Shown in pieces: positions 1 to 8,273 of a DNA stretch of 20,287 nucleotides. Where the stretch lies: contig DDEJ01000106.1 in the NCBI GenBank assembly GCA_002336405.1, forward strand, positions 1 through 20,287. The letters run 5' to 3'. The notes under the pieces are model-generated. The model did no database searches and had not been told where the DNA came from. It saw only the letters and a list, made by a program, of their open reading frames with translations. The translations under genes and the position numbers were made by a program. Source of the DNA: Rhodobacteraceae bacterium UBA1957. Lineage in GTDB: Bacteria; Pseudomonadota; Alphaproteobacteria; Rhodobacterales; Rhodobacteraceae. Numbering within the stretch: position 1 is the first letter of the stretch; the number at the start of each line of letters is the position of its first letter.

Positions 1-2006
1 ATCTGGGTCTGGGAAATGCTGAAAAAACCCTTAAGAATTATCATAAGGCATTGCAGATAAGGCCAGATTTTGCGGATGCTTACAACAATATGGGTATTAT
101 TTTATATGAACAGGGAAATCTGGATCAAGCAATTACCAACTATCAAAAAGCGATAATGATTGAACCTGATTTTGCCGACGCTTATTTCAATCTGGGAAAT
201 GCGTTCAAACGAAAAGGTGACCTGATAAAAGCGGCACACTATTACCAAAAATCACTTTTGATCCAACCGGATGACGCTGAAGTCCTGTTGAATTATGGCA
301 ATGCACTATCCGGCTACGACCAGTTTGAAAAAGCAATAGAGATTTACAAAAGAGCATTACAGCTTCAACCAGCGCTTGTTGATGCTCAGATAGGCTTGGC
401 AGAAGCCCTGGCGCAAAAAGTTAACACTGGAAAAGTTGAAAATGACGAATTGGATAGTGCAGGTCTTGAAGTAAATACGGCAGATTTTCACAATTCAAGG
501 GGCATTGAGCTGGCAGAAAAGGGCGCGTTTGACGCCGCGGTCTCTAATTATAACCAAGCGCTGCAAATCAGGCCTGACTATGCTGAGGTGTATAATAATC
601 TAGGCTTGGTCTTGATGAAAAAGGGTCAACTTAATCTCGCAAGAAAAAACTTTGAGCGGGCAGTTGAAATCAAGCCAGACTTTGCGGCTGGGCATTTCAA
701 TTTGGGTAATTATTTTTTCAAAAAAGACAATTTAGAGAGCGCAATTAATAGCTATCAGGCGGCGCTGGCAATCGATGCGACCTATGCCGAGGTGCTAAAT
801 AACTTGGGTAATGCGTATTCAAAAAGCAAACAGACCGATTTGGCCCTCAAGAATTATAAGGCGGCTCTTGAACTCAAACCGGATTATATTGATGCGCATT
901 TGAATTTTGGCAGCACGCAACTGGAAAATGGCAATTTTGACGCCGCGATTGCGAGTTATCAGCAGGTTCTGCGGGTTGACCCGACAGATGCGACCGCCCA
1001 TGGCTTTCTGGCCTACGTCCAAAAGTATGATGGGTCTGAACCCCACATTTTTCAGATGAAAGAGCTCTATCACGATACAAAAACGTCTGATGACGACCGG
1101 GTTCATCTTGGATTTGCGTTGGGTAAAGCCCTTGAAGATGCGTCTGACTTTAAGACGTCGTTTCAATTTTTGCAGCAGGGAAACCATCTGCGAAAACTAC
1201 AGTTAAGCTATGACCTCAATAAAGACCGCAAGCTGTTTTCTCATATCAAAACCATGTTTGAAAACCAGTCGAGGCAACCGATAAAACGACCAACTGCTTC
1301 AAACCACAAACAGCCGATTTTCATTGTTGGCATGCCCAGATCAGGAACGAGCCTTGTCGAACAAATCGTATCAAGTCACTCTATGATTCATGGTGCGGGC
1401 GAGCTGGAGACACTGGATCGCCTCATTGGCCAGTTTAATCCCTTCCAAGGATATTTTTCTGCGGATAGTCTCGCAAAGCTTGGGCAAACTTACCTGCGTG
1501 CTTTGCATGACTTTGATACAACCAAGCCATTGGTTTCGGATAAAATGCCGTTAAACTTTCGTTGGATAGGATTCATTTTATCAGCGCTGCCCGAAGCAAA
1601 GATTATCCATGTTAAACGTGATCCTAAGGCGACCTGCTGGTCAATATTTAAGCAATATTTCTGGGATGATGGAAATGAGTATGCGTATGATATGCAAGAT
1701 CTATGTGAATACTATAAAATGTATCAGGACCTAATGGGGTTTTGGCATTCTAAATATCCAAGAAAAATTTACGATTTAAATTATGAAATATTGACGGAGG
1801 ATCAAGAAAAAGAGACCCGAAATTTAATCTCCTACCTCAATCTAGACTGGGAAGATCAATGTCTGGATTTTCACACAAACAAACGGTCGGTAAAGACAGC
1901 TTCCAATCTGCAGGTGCGGGAAAAAATGTACACTGGCAGTTCACAGAAATGGCGACAATATGAACCCTATCTCGCAGAGATGTTGCGCGGATTGAAGGGC
2001 TGTTAA
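1..2006 (+). CDS. TPR-repeat sulfotransferase, 5' end cut by window edge
   Basis: The frame is open from base 3 and already reads as a TPR repeat there, so the gene starts outside the window; the TTG at 51 is internal. About eight full TPR units of 34 residues are visible (recurring N-x-G, A-x-x-x-Y and a final K/R-P or D-P). One degenerate, charged linker lies between the third and fourth units. A sulfotransferase domain follows: the 5'-phosphosulfate loop PRSGT is at bases 1335-1349, and a 3'-phosphate-binding stretch (RDPKATCWSIF) is near 1618-1650. The family transfers sulfate from PAPS to a peptide or carbohydrate acceptor, with the TPR part presumably holding the acceptor; the acceptor here is unknown. 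Base composition is patchy, with A+T-rich stretches unlike the catabolic genes downstream. No neighbour suggests a shared function. The domain call is secure; the substrate is not known. Confidence 0.88.
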   Translation, partial: LGLGNAEKTLKNYHKALQIRPDFADAYNNMGIILYEQGNLDQAITNYQKAIMIEPDFADAYFNLGNAFKRKGDLIKAAHYYQKSLLIQPDDAEVLLNYGNALSGYDQFEKAIEIYKRALQLQPALVDAQIGLAEALAQKVNTGKVENDELDSAGLEVNTADFHNSRGIELAEKGAFDAAVSNYNQALQIRPDYAEVYNNLGLVLMKKGQLNLARKNFERAVEIKPDFAAGHFNLGNYFFKKDNLESAINSYQAALAIDATYAEVLNNLGNAYSKSKQTDLALKNYKAALELKPDYIDAHLNFGSTQLENGNFDAAIASYQQVLRVDPTDATAHGFLAYVQKYDGSEPHIFQMKELYHDTKTSDDDRVHLGFALGKALEDASDFKTSFQFLQQGNHLRKLQLSYDLNKDRKLFSHIKTMFENQSRQPIKRPTASNHKQPIFIVGMPRSGTSLVEQIVSSHSMIHGAGELETLDRLIGQFNPFQGYFSADSLAKLGQTYLRALHDFDTTKPLVSDKMPLNFRWIGFILSALPEAKIIHVKRDPKATCWSIFKQYFWDDGNEYAYDMQDLCEYYKMYQDLMGFWHSKYPRKIYDLNYEILTEDQEKETRNLISYLNLDWEDQCLDFHTNKRSVKTASNLQVREKMYTGSSQKWRQYEPYLAEMLRGLKGC

Positions 2007-2146
2007 AACTACCTTGCATGGGTGACGGCGTATTCCGTTGAATATGGTGAGGCGCAACATATGTTATTGATTTCGTCGCCAATCAGGTTCGGGATGCGGG
2101 TAGCGTCTGTGGCTGGATAGTTGGTGCATGGTCTTAAGTACGTAAA

Positions 2147-2173
2147 CCACCAAAACCACCAAAACAGCCAAAA
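2147..2173. repeat. Three tandem copies of a 9-base unit (CCACCAAAA)
   Basis: The units are CCACCAAAA, CCACCAAAA and CAGCCAAAA, end to end. The first two are identical and the third differs at two positions. It is a short low-complexity repeat in the non-coding leader with no known role. Confidence 0.7.
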
Positions 2174-2231
2174 CTGACACAATGACAGAGTGTTATCCAC
2201 CACTGTATGAATACTTTAAGCTTGAAATTTC

Positions 2232-2247
2232 CTTGCAGTCCTGCAAG
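2232..2247. promoter_or_regulatory. Perfect palindrome, candidate operator upstream of the importer
   Basis: CTTGCAG-TC-CTGCAAG: two perfect 7-base arms around a 2-base centre. It has no following T-run, so it does not look like a terminator. It lies about 150 bases before the binding-protein start and just upstream of the best promoter candidate, a plausible place for a dimeric regulator. No second copy was noticed in the 16779-17148 control region. The regulator is unknown. Confidence 0.45.
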
Positions 2248-2284
2248 CTTTGTGCAGACTTGCTGTTACAAAGTTTTGAGAGCG

Positions 2285-2312
2285 TTGACCACAACGCACT
2301 GCGCCGCATAGA
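2285..2312 (+). promoter_or_regulatory. Possible sigma-70 promoter for the importer genes
   Basis: TTGACC at 2285-2290 matches the -35 consensus at five of six positions. A 16-base spacer leads to CATAGA at 2307-2312, a weak -10 (three of six). The ribosome site AGAGGAG (2382-2388) and ATG at 2396 follow. This is a by-eye match only. Confidence 0.3.
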
Positions 2313-2395
2313 AGGTAAAACAATAATTTACCCATCCTGGTGCACACAGTGCCATTGCGGCGTTTACGCTGGAAAATAGACAGAGGAGAAGATAT

Positions 2396-3565
2396 ATGCG
2401 AAAAATATTCGGCAATACACTGGCGGTATTAGCGTTGTCGCTTGCGACCGCGCCATTGGTTCAAGCCGCTGACCTGAAGGTCGGCTTGGTGTTGACGCTT
2501 TCCGGCCCTCCGGGGGCCTTGGGCAAGCAGGCACAAGATGGATTTAACCTTGCGGTTGAAACACTTGGTGGGTCACTGGGTGGGGCCAACACAACGGTTG
2601 TGGTTGCCGATGATGAATTGAAACCGGATGTTGCCTTGACGCGGGTCAAAAGCCTTCTTGAGCGCGATGAGGTCGACATTGTTGTCGGGACTATTTTCTC
2701 GAACATGTTGGCGGCAATTTACAAACCCGTCATCAAGGCTGACAAAATTCTTATCAGTCCAAACGCTGGGCCCTCAACATTCGCCGGCAAAAAATGCCAT
2801 CCTAATTTCTTTGTAACATCCTATCAAAACAATCAGAACTTTGAGGCGCTGGGCAAATACGCCCAAGACAACGGCATCAAGCGGGTCTTTATGCTGGCGC
2901 CAAACTATCAAGCGGGTCGGGATTCGATGAATGGCTTTAAAAAGCACTTCCAAGGCGAAATCGCCGACGAAGTGTTCACGCCGCTTGGACACAAAGATTT
3001 CTCAGCACAAATTGCTCAGATTGCCACCTCGAAAGCAGATGCTGTGTTCACCTTCATGCCGGGTGGCATGGGCGTGCGTTTTGTCAAACAGTTCGATGCG
3101 GCCGGTTTGTCGGATAAAATGACCTTCCTGTCAGCCTTTACGGTAGATGAGACAACTCTGCCAGCTCAGAAAGACGCTGCCGTTGGGTTGTTTGGTGCGG
3201 GCACGTGGGCACCTGATTTTGACCTCGACCGTTCCAAAGCCTTCGTTGCCAATTTTGAGGCCAAATACGGCTATGTTCCGGGAAGCTATGCCATGCAGGC
3301 CTATGACGCTGCCTTGCTGATTGATAGTGCGGTTTCAGCAGTTGGCGGCGATGTGTCAGATAAAGCGGGTCTAAAAGCTGCCTTGAAGGCGGCCAAATTT
3401 GACAGCATGCGTGGCACGTTTAAGTTCAACAACAACCAATATCCGATTCAGGACTTTTATTTGTTGAACATTGCAAAACGGGCTGATGGAAAATATCAGA
3501 CAGAAATTGCGGAAAAGGTTCTTGAAAATTCTGGCGATTCTTTTGCTGCAGAGTGCAAGATGTAA
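2396..3565 (+). CDS. ABC transporter substrate-binding protein, LivK/aromatic-acid type
   Basis: Periplasmic type I binding protein of the branched-chain amino acid (HAAT) transporter family, 389 residues. The start is fixed by a strong ribosome site AGAGGAG seven bases upstream. A Sec signal peptide is visible: MRK, a hydrophobic core, and a likely cleavage after VQA near residue 24. The mature protein opens with the family's L-K-V-G-x-V-x-x-L-S-G-P pattern and keeps the D-D-E-L-K-P and I-S-P-N-A-G segments. Proteins of this family bind amino acids, but many bind benzoate-like or aminobenzoate-like acids. The neighbouring aromatic catabolic genes, and the presence of such a protein in the Azoarcus evansii aminobenzoate cluster, favour an aromatic acid. 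It is separated from its permease genes by a terminator hairpin. The specific ligand is inferred. Confidence 0.9.
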   Translation: MRKIFGNTLAVLALSLATAPLVQAADLKVGLVLTLSGPPGALGKQAQDGFNLAVETLGGSLGGANTTVVVADDELKPDVALTRVKSLLERDEVDIVVGTIFSNMLAAIYKPVIKADKILISPNAGPSTFAGKKCHPNFFVTSYQNNQNFEALGKYAQDNGIKRVFMLAPNYQAGRDSMNGFKKHFQGEIADEVFTPLGHKDFSAQIAQIATSKADAVFTFMPGGMGVRFVKQFDAAGLSDKMTFLSAFTVDETTLPAQKDAAVGLFGAGTWAPDFDLDRSKAFVANFEAKYGYVPGSYAMQAYDAALLIDSAVSAVGGDVSDKAGLKAALKAAKFDSMRGTFKFNNNQYPIQDFYLLNIAKRADGKYQTEIAEKVLENSGDSFAAECKM

Positions 3566-3582
3566 AGCTACACCAGACACCG

Positions 3583-3620
3583 AAGATGCGCCATCAACCT
3601 GATCGGCGCATCTTTTTATT
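3583..3620 (+). terminator. Rho-independent terminator/attenuator after the binding-protein gene
   Basis: AAGATGCGCC (3583-3592) and GGCGCATCTT (3605-3614) form a perfect 10-base-pair stem with a 12-base loop, followed by a T-rich tail (TTTATT). It begins 17 bases after the stop codon and precedes the first permease gene. Such a hairpin usually allows partial read-through, so the binding protein is made in excess over the membrane parts. Confidence 0.85.
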
Positions 3621-3647
3621 TATCTTTCGCAAAGAACTATACGCCCC

Positions 3648-4574
3648 ATGTCAATGAGCCTGTTTCTTGTCCAGAGCCTTAACGGCCTGCAATTTGGCAT
3701 TTTACTGTTCCTAATTGCGGCTGGCCTGACGCTGGTTTTTGGGGTCATGGGCTTTATCAATCTGGCCCATGGCGTGCAATATATGATCGGCGCGTATCTG
3801 ACGTTCATGTTTTTTCAGTGGACTGCAAACTTCTTTGTCGCGCTGCTGCTCGGGTTGATCGTTGCACTGGCCATTGGTTTGGCCTGCGAAATCCTGATTT
3901 TCCGACATCTCTACGCGCGGGATCATCTCGATCAGGTGCTTGCGACCTTTGGTATTATCTTGTTTGTAAATGAGGCAGTAAAAGTAATTTGGGGACCGTC
4001 TTCGCTTATTTTGCCGCCGCCTGATATTCTGTCCTGGTCGTTCGAGATCATCGACGGTTTGCAGTATCCCGTCTATCGTTTGGCGGTAATTGCGGTTGGT
4101 ATTGCGGTGGCTATTGGCTTGTATTTGGCCGTATTTAAAACCCGCGTTGGCATGTTGATCCGCGCTGGGGCTACCCACCCCGAAATGGTCAGCGCACTGG
4201 GCGTCGATATCAAACGCTTGTTCATGATTGTGTTCGGCTTTGGTGCGATGCTGGCGGGCTTCGCCGGCGCGATTGCGGCGCCGATGTTCTCGCTGGAGCC
4301 GAACATGGGCGATGATCTGTTGATCACTGTCTTTGTGGTGATTATAATTGGCGGCATCGGGTCTATCCGTGGCGCCTTTATCGCCGCAGTTCTGGTGGGC
4401 TTTCTGGATACTCTGGGACGGGCGGTTGCCACCGACCTTTTGAAGCTTGTGTTTGATCCATCTGCAGCCAATCAAATTGGTCCTGCCCTCTCTTCAATGC
4501 TGATCTATATTTTGATGGCGGCCATCTTATTTTTCAAACCCGAAGGGCTGTTTCCGGCGCGGGGTGCCGCGTAA
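3648..4574 (+). CDS. ABC transporter inner-membrane permease, LivH type
   Basis: 308-residue, strongly hydrophobic protein with roughly eight membrane segments. The N-terminal family signature is present (G-L-T-L-V-F-G-V-M-G-F-I-N-L-A-H-G, about residues 25-41). The cytoplasmic coupling region R-A-G-A-T-H-P-E-M-V-S-A-L-G-V-D, which contacts the ATPase, is also present. ATG 3648 is used, but no strong ribosome site precedes it and ATG 3654 is an equally possible start. The stop overlaps the next start by one base (TAATG), so the two permeases should be translationally coupled and made in equal amounts as a heterodimer. A long open frame on the opposite strand (3711-4475) is a shadow of this gene. 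Confidence 0.92.
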   Translation: MSMSLFLVQSLNGLQFGILLFLIAAGLTLVFGVMGFINLAHGVQYMIGAYLTFMFFQWTANFFVALLLGLIVALAIGLACEILIFRHLYARDHLDQVLATFGIILFVNEAVKVIWGPSSLILPPPDILSWSFEIIDGLQYPVYRLAVIAVGIAVAIGLYLAVFKTRVGMLIRAGATHPEMVSALGVDIKRLFMIVFGFGAMLAGFAGAIAAPMFSLEPNMGDDLLITVFVVIIIGGIGSIRGAFIAAVLVGFLDTLGRAVATDLLKLVFDPSAANQIGPALSSMLIYILMAAILFFKPEGLFPARGAA

Positions 4575-5548
4575 TGCTGGCCACAGGTTCGCACGTCCTC
4601 TCAAACCGGCAAAATCGCTCCATTGCGCTGGGTGTGGGGATCCTGCTTATCTTGGCTCTGACGCCTTATTGGGCCGGGGCTTTTGGGGGCAGCTATGTGG
4701 TCTCACTGGTGATGAAGGCGATGATTTTTGCGATTGCCAGCCTGTCTTTGAACCTGCTGATTGGATACGGCGGATTGGTCAGTTTTGGTCATGCGGCATT
4801 TTTGGGACTGGGCTCGTATGTGACGGGAATTGCCATCACTGAAGGGATGACTGATGTCATCTTTATTTTGCCGATGGTCATGGCAGTCTCGGGCCTTTTT
4901 GCGCTGGTAACCGGGGCGATTAGCCTACGAACTTCGGGGGTATATTTTATTATGATTACCCTCGCCTTTGGACAGATGCTATTTTTCACCCTGTCCTCAC
5001 TGGCCCATTATGGGGGCGATGACGGTCTGACCCTATGGGATGCCGCAACCTTTTTTGGCACGGCATTCTTCCAATATGACGGCGGCCTTTTTTATGCGGT
5101 TTTGATCATTCTTGCGCTGTGCTGGGGATTTGTGTCGTTGTTATCAGGCGCGCGTTTCGGTCGGGTGCTGCGCGCCGCCAAGCAAAATAAACTGCGTGTT
5201 GAAACCATGGGGTTCAACACCTTTCATTATCAACTTCTGGCTTATGTCATTGCTGGTATGATTGCTGGTGTTGCCGGTTTTTTGTTCGCCTGCCAGGCGG
5301 AGTTTGTCAGCCCGGCGATCTCGACATGGCAGCGTTCGGGCGATTTGATCATCATGGTGGTGCTGGGGGGGATGGCAACCCGCAACGGCCCGCTTTTGGG
5401 GGCGTTGTTTTTTGTTCTGGTCGAGGAAGCGCTGTCGCTTGTCTTGCACGAATGGCGACTTATTTTTGGGCCACTTCTTGTGCTGATCGTACTGTTTGCC
5501 AATGGCGGATTGGCCGGGCTGCTGCGGCGATTGGGGGTGGAAGAATGA
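4574..5548 (+). CDS. ABC transporter inner-membrane permease, LivM type
   Basis: 324-residue membrane protein and partner of the LivH-type permease. The LivM hallmark L-S-L-N-L-L-I-G-Y-G-G-L-V-S-F-G-H-A is clear near residues 57-74, and several hydrophobic segments follow. The start overlaps the previous stop by one base, and its own stop shares ATGA with the ATPase start at 5545, so the order permease-permease-ATPase-ATPase is tightly coupled. Together these build the channel for the ligand delivered by the binding protein at 2396. Length and motifs are normal for the family. Confidence 0.92.
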   Translation: MLATGSHVLSNRQNRSIALGVGILLILALTPYWAGAFGGSYVVSLVMKAMIFAIASLSLNLLIGYGGLVSFGHAAFLGLGSYVTGIAITEGMTDVIFILPMVMAVSGLFALVTGAISLRTSGVYFIMITLAFGQMLFFTLSSLAHYGGDDGLTLWDAATFFGTAFFQYDGGLFYAVLIILALCWGFVSLLSGARFGRVLRAAKQNKLRVETMGFNTFHYQLLAYVIAGMIAGVAGFLFACQAEFVSPAISTWQRSGDLIIMVVLGGMATRNGPLLGALFFVLVEEALSLVLHEWRLIFGPLLVLIVLFANGGLAGLLRRLGVEE

Positions 5549-6294
5549 CCCCGGTCCTGCGGCTCGAGAATCTGCATAAAAGTTATGGAGCGCTGCGCGT
5601 TACCGATGGCGTATCGCTTGCGGTTTATCCTGGGGAATGTCATGCGCTGATTGGGCCGAACGGCGCTGGAAAAACCACCTTGATCCACCAAATTTCGGGC
5701 AGTTTGAAATCTGACAGTGGGCAATTGTTGTTTGACGGTCGTGACATTACCAAGTTATCCCTGCCGCAAAGGTCTGCCGCCGGGCTGGGACGCACCTTTC
5801 AAATCACTACGTTGATTCCGCAGTTTTCGGTGCTGGAGAATGTCGCGTTAAGTGCGCAGGCAAAATCGGGGTCAAGCTTTCGGTTTTTGAAACCTGTGGC
5901 GCGTGAAAGCGATCTCAATGCACAGGCGATGTCTGCTTTGGAACAGTTTGATCTCGCGGGCTGCGCGGCGCGCACCGCAGGGGAATTGTCACACGGCGAA
6001 CAACGCCAGTTGGAACTGGCGATGGCCACAGTGGCTGCGCCAAAAGTCCTGTTGCTTGACGAACCTATGGCTGGGATTGGTAAGGGCGAAAGCGTGGCTC
6101 TGACCAAGACTTTGAGCCGGCTTAAAACCACCACACCACTGTTGCTGGTCGAGCATGATATGGAGGCAGTTTTCAAGCTGGCGGACCGCGTGTCGGTTTT
6201 GGTGTATGGCAAAATTATTGCGACCGGCACCCCGCAAGAGGTGCGTGCAAACGCCGAAGCCCGCGCCGCCTATCTGGGTCAGGAGACGCTATGA
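5545..6294 (+). CDS. ABC transporter ATP-binding protein, LivG type
   Basis: 249-residue cytoplasmic ATPase. Visible motifs are Walker A GPNGAGKTT (37-45), Q-loop Q86, the LivG-style signature LSHGEQ (148-153), Walker B LLLDEP (169-174) and the switch histidine in VEHD (H204). The frame is open further upstream (from 5326), but that part overlaps the permease and lacks ABC features. ATG 5545, in an ATGA overlap with the LivM-type stop, is the natural start and gives the usual LivG length. Its end overlaps the LivF-type gene in another ATGA. It powers the importer together with that protein. Confidence 0.93.
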   Translation: MTPVLRLENLHKSYGALRVTDGVSLAVYPGECHALIGPNGAGKTTLIHQISGSLKSDSGQLLFDGRDITKLSLPQRSAAGLGRTFQITTLIPQFSVLENVALSAQAKSGSSFRFLKPVARESDLNAQAMSALEQFDLAGCAARTAGELSHGEQRQLELAMATVAAPKVLLLDEPMAGIGKGESVALTKTLSRLKTTTPLLLVEHDMEAVFKLADRVSVLVYGKIIATGTPQEVRANAEARAAYLGQETL

Positions 6295-6986
6295 CCTTAC
6301 TGCATGTTGAAGGATTACAGGCAGGGTATGGATCGGCCAAGGTGCTGTTTGACGTTGGCTTTTCGATCAAGGCGGGTGAGGCTGCAAGCCTTATGGGACG
6401 CAACGGGATGGGAAAAAGCACCACGGTAAAGGCCATCATGGGGTTGCTGAAACCGGAGGCGGGCAAGGTTGCATTTAAGGGCGTTGATGTCACTGCTGCG
6501 CCCCCCTACCGGGTTGCGCAGGCTGGGATTGGTCTGGTGCCAGAAGGCCGCCAGATCTTCCCCACCTTGACGGTTGAAGAGAATTTGCGTGCCATCGCCA
6601 TTTCGCGGGGCAAATGGAACCTTGAGTTGGTCTATAATTTTTTCCCCCGTCTGTCAGAGCGGAGTGGCAACCTTGGGTCGCAATTGTCCGGCGGAGAGCA
6701 GCAAATGTTGGCGATTGGTCGGGCTTTGATGACCAACCCCAGCCTGCTTATTCTTGATGAGGCCACCGAGGGACTTGCGCCGTTGATCGGCGCGGAAATC
6801 TGGGCAAAATTGGCAGAACTAAAAGCTGAAGGCGAGGCAATTCTTGTGATTGATAAAAATATTGATGCGCTCTCTAAGCTTGTCGATCACCATACAATTT
6901 TGGAGAAAGGCCGGGTTGTCTGGGCCGGATCAGCGGCTGAGCTGCAGGGCGACCCAGATGTCATTGATCGCCATTTGCATCTTTAG
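6291..6986 (+). CDS. ABC transporter ATP-binding protein, LivF type
   Basis: 231-residue ATPase, last gene of the importer set. Walker A GRNGMGKST (36-44), signature LSGGEQ (132-137) and Walker B LLILDEA (152-158) are intact. The family motif after the beta strand is normally V-E-Q-N; here it reads I-D-K-N (187-190), so Lys replaces the usual Gln at the switch position, a mild deviation. The start overlaps the LivG-type stop by four bases. The gene ends 42 bases before the convergent flavin monooxygenase stop. The importer therefore meets the catabolic cluster tail to tail, consistent with uptake of its substrate. Confidence 0.92.
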   Translation: MTLLHVEGLQAGYGSAKVLFDVGFSIKAGEAASLMGRNGMGKSTTVKAIMGLLKPEAGKVAFKGVDVTAAPPYRVAQAGIGLVPEGRQIFPTLTVEENLRAIAISRGKWNLELVYNFFPRLSERSGNLGSQLSGGEQQMLAIGRALMTNPSLLILDEATEGLAPLIGAEIWAKLAELKAEGEAILVIDKNIDALSKLVDHHTILEKGRVVWAGSAAELQGDPDVIDRHLHL

Positions 6987-7028
6987 CGCACGCGCGTTCC
7001 GGGCAGGGCGAATTTTCGGTTCGCGCTC

Positions 7029-8273
7029 TTACGGTGCGCGGTCGATTCTCACATCTTTAAACCCTGCCGTGGCCGCATAGCCTTTAACGCGCGCTTCGCG
7101 TTCGTGATAGCTCATCACATCGTCGATATTTGAAAACCCCGCTGGGGCCAGCTTTTCCACTGCGTCAATAACGCCTTCGGGTCCGCCGTCGCGATTGTTC
7201 ATCACCACCTTTGCGGTCATGGGAAGGCGGGTTTTCTCATAGGCCCAGAGCGCGGCACGGGGGTGTTCGCCGTGCGCCAGATTGTCGGCCAGGCACCGGG
7301 CATCCAGAATGGCCTGACTGGCGCCGTTTGATCCCACGGGATACATCGGATGCGCGGCATCCCCCAGAAGGGTGATACGCCCAAACGTCCAGCGTGGCAG
7401 GGGATCGCGGTCCGCCATCGGGTATTCAAAGATCGATGGCGTGGCGCGGATCAACCCCTCAATGTCGAAATCTGGAACATTGAACCGCAGCGCATGCGGC
7501 AAAACCAGTGCCAGTGATACTTTGCGCGACCAATTGTTCGCTGGCGGTGGCGAAATAGCAGGGTCTTTGACACGCACATTGACCACCCAGTTCATCAACT
7601 GCCGGCCGTCTTTAGCCTGAGTGATCGGGTAGAGAACAAATTTACCGCCAAGACCACCGCCAATGGCCATGCTTTCACTGTCTTGCCACGCGGGCCAGTC
7701 AACAGCCCCCCGCCACATCATAACACCATTCCAAGAGGGGGACTTTTCATTGGGATAAAAGACTTTGCGACCGGCCGAATGAATGCCATCACAACAGATC
7801 AGTACATCGCTGCGTACTGTGACGCCTGTCGATCCGTCAATGCTATTGGCGAAATGCGCGGTGACGCCCCTGTCTTGTTGAACAAATCCGCCAAGGCGCC
7901 GGCCGGTTTGCACGGCCTCTGGCCCGAGACGGTCCAGCACGGCCTTATAAAGCAGATTTTGCAGTCGTCCACGGTGAATTGAAAACTGTGGCACTTCATG
8001 GCCGGCATATGTGCCGCGCAATTCCGACCACACTTCTTGGCCAGAGCGGGTATAATAGGTCAGCCGTCTGGTCCGCAGGCCGACAATATCCAATTCTGGC
8101 AGCAGGCCCAGAGTTTCAAGCTCGCGGATGGCATGTGGCAAAATATTAATGCCAACGCCTGCCTCGCGGACTTCGGTAGCGGTCTCGTATATTTGCACCG
8201 GGATGCCTCTGGCGTGCAGCATCAGTGCCGTTGTCAATCCACCGATGCCGGCACCTGCGATCAGAACTTTCAT
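7029..8273 (-). CDS. FAD-dependent aromatic monooxygenase (class A, PhzS/PqsH/salicylate hydroxylase-like)
   Basis: 414-residue single-component flavoprotein hydroxylase. The FAD/NAD(P)H fingerprints are in place: GAGIGG (7-12) in the first beta-alpha-beta unit, CDGIHS (161-166, the DG motif) and GDAAHP (304-309, the GD motif). Members add one oxygen atom to an activated aromatic or heteroaromatic ring using NAD(P)H. The overall pattern resembles the phenazine-modifying PhzS group more than benzoate hydroxylases. It is the last gene of the minus-strand run; its ATG follows the cupin stop directly (TAGATG), so the two are coupled and probably act in one route. Such a protein is not among the eight genes of the classical aminobenzoate-CoA cluster, and its substrate is unknown. 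Family call secure, substrate open. Confidence 0.85.
   Translation of the reverse strand: MKVLIAGAGIGGLTTALMLHARGIPVQIYETATEVREAGVGINILPHAIRELETLGLLPELDIVGLRTRRLTYYTRSGQEVWSELRGTYAGHEVPQFSIHRGRLQNLLYKAVLDRLGPEAVQTGRRLGGFVQQDRGVTAHFANSIDGSTGVTVRSDVLICCDGIHSAGRKVFYPNEKSPSWNGVMMWRGAVDWPAWQDSESMAIGGGLGGKFVLYPITQAKDGRQLMNWVVNVRVKDPAISPPPANNWSRKVSLALVLPHALRFNVPDFDIEGLIRATPSIFEYPMADRDPLPRWTFGRITLLGDAAHPMYPVGSNGASQAILDARCLADNLAHGEHPRAALWAYEKTRLPMTAKVVMNNRDGGPEGVIDAVEKLAPAGFSNIDDVMSYHEREARVKGYAATAGFKDVRIDRAP

Larger units (their letters stand above)
2007..2395. other. Non-coding leader between sulfotransferase and importer genes
   Basis: This 389-base gap holds no convincing gene. Short open frames on both strands (for example 2182-2379 +) have no recognisable domain and no good ribosome site. 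Visible features are a triple 9-base repeat (2147-2173), a 16-base palindrome (2232-2247), a possible sigma-70 promoter (2285-2312) and the ribosome site of the binding-protein gene. I see no clear terminator after the sulfotransferase. Confidence 0.6.

Noticed and set aside
2009..2203. Minus-strand frame with a W/F-rich stretch
   Set aside because: The aromatic stretch is just the 9-base tandem repeat read in reverse; no supporting gene signal.
2182..2379. Possible 65-residue cysteine-containing small protein upstream of the binding protein
   Set aside because: No ribosome site, no recognisable motif, and it runs through the palindrome and probable promoter of the importer.
3711..4475. 254-residue open frame on the minus strand opposite the LivH-type permease
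   Set aside because: Low-complexity, charged translation with no domain; it mirrors the hydrophobic codons of the permease, which has clear family motifs.
5326..5544. Upstream extension of the LivG-type frame
   Set aside because: Overlaps the LivM-type gene; ATG 5545 begins the canonical ABC domain.
7008..7024. Small hairpin GCGAA-7-TTCGC between the convergent ABC and flavin monooxygenase genes
   Set aside because: Only five base pairs and no T-run on either side; too weak to call a terminator.
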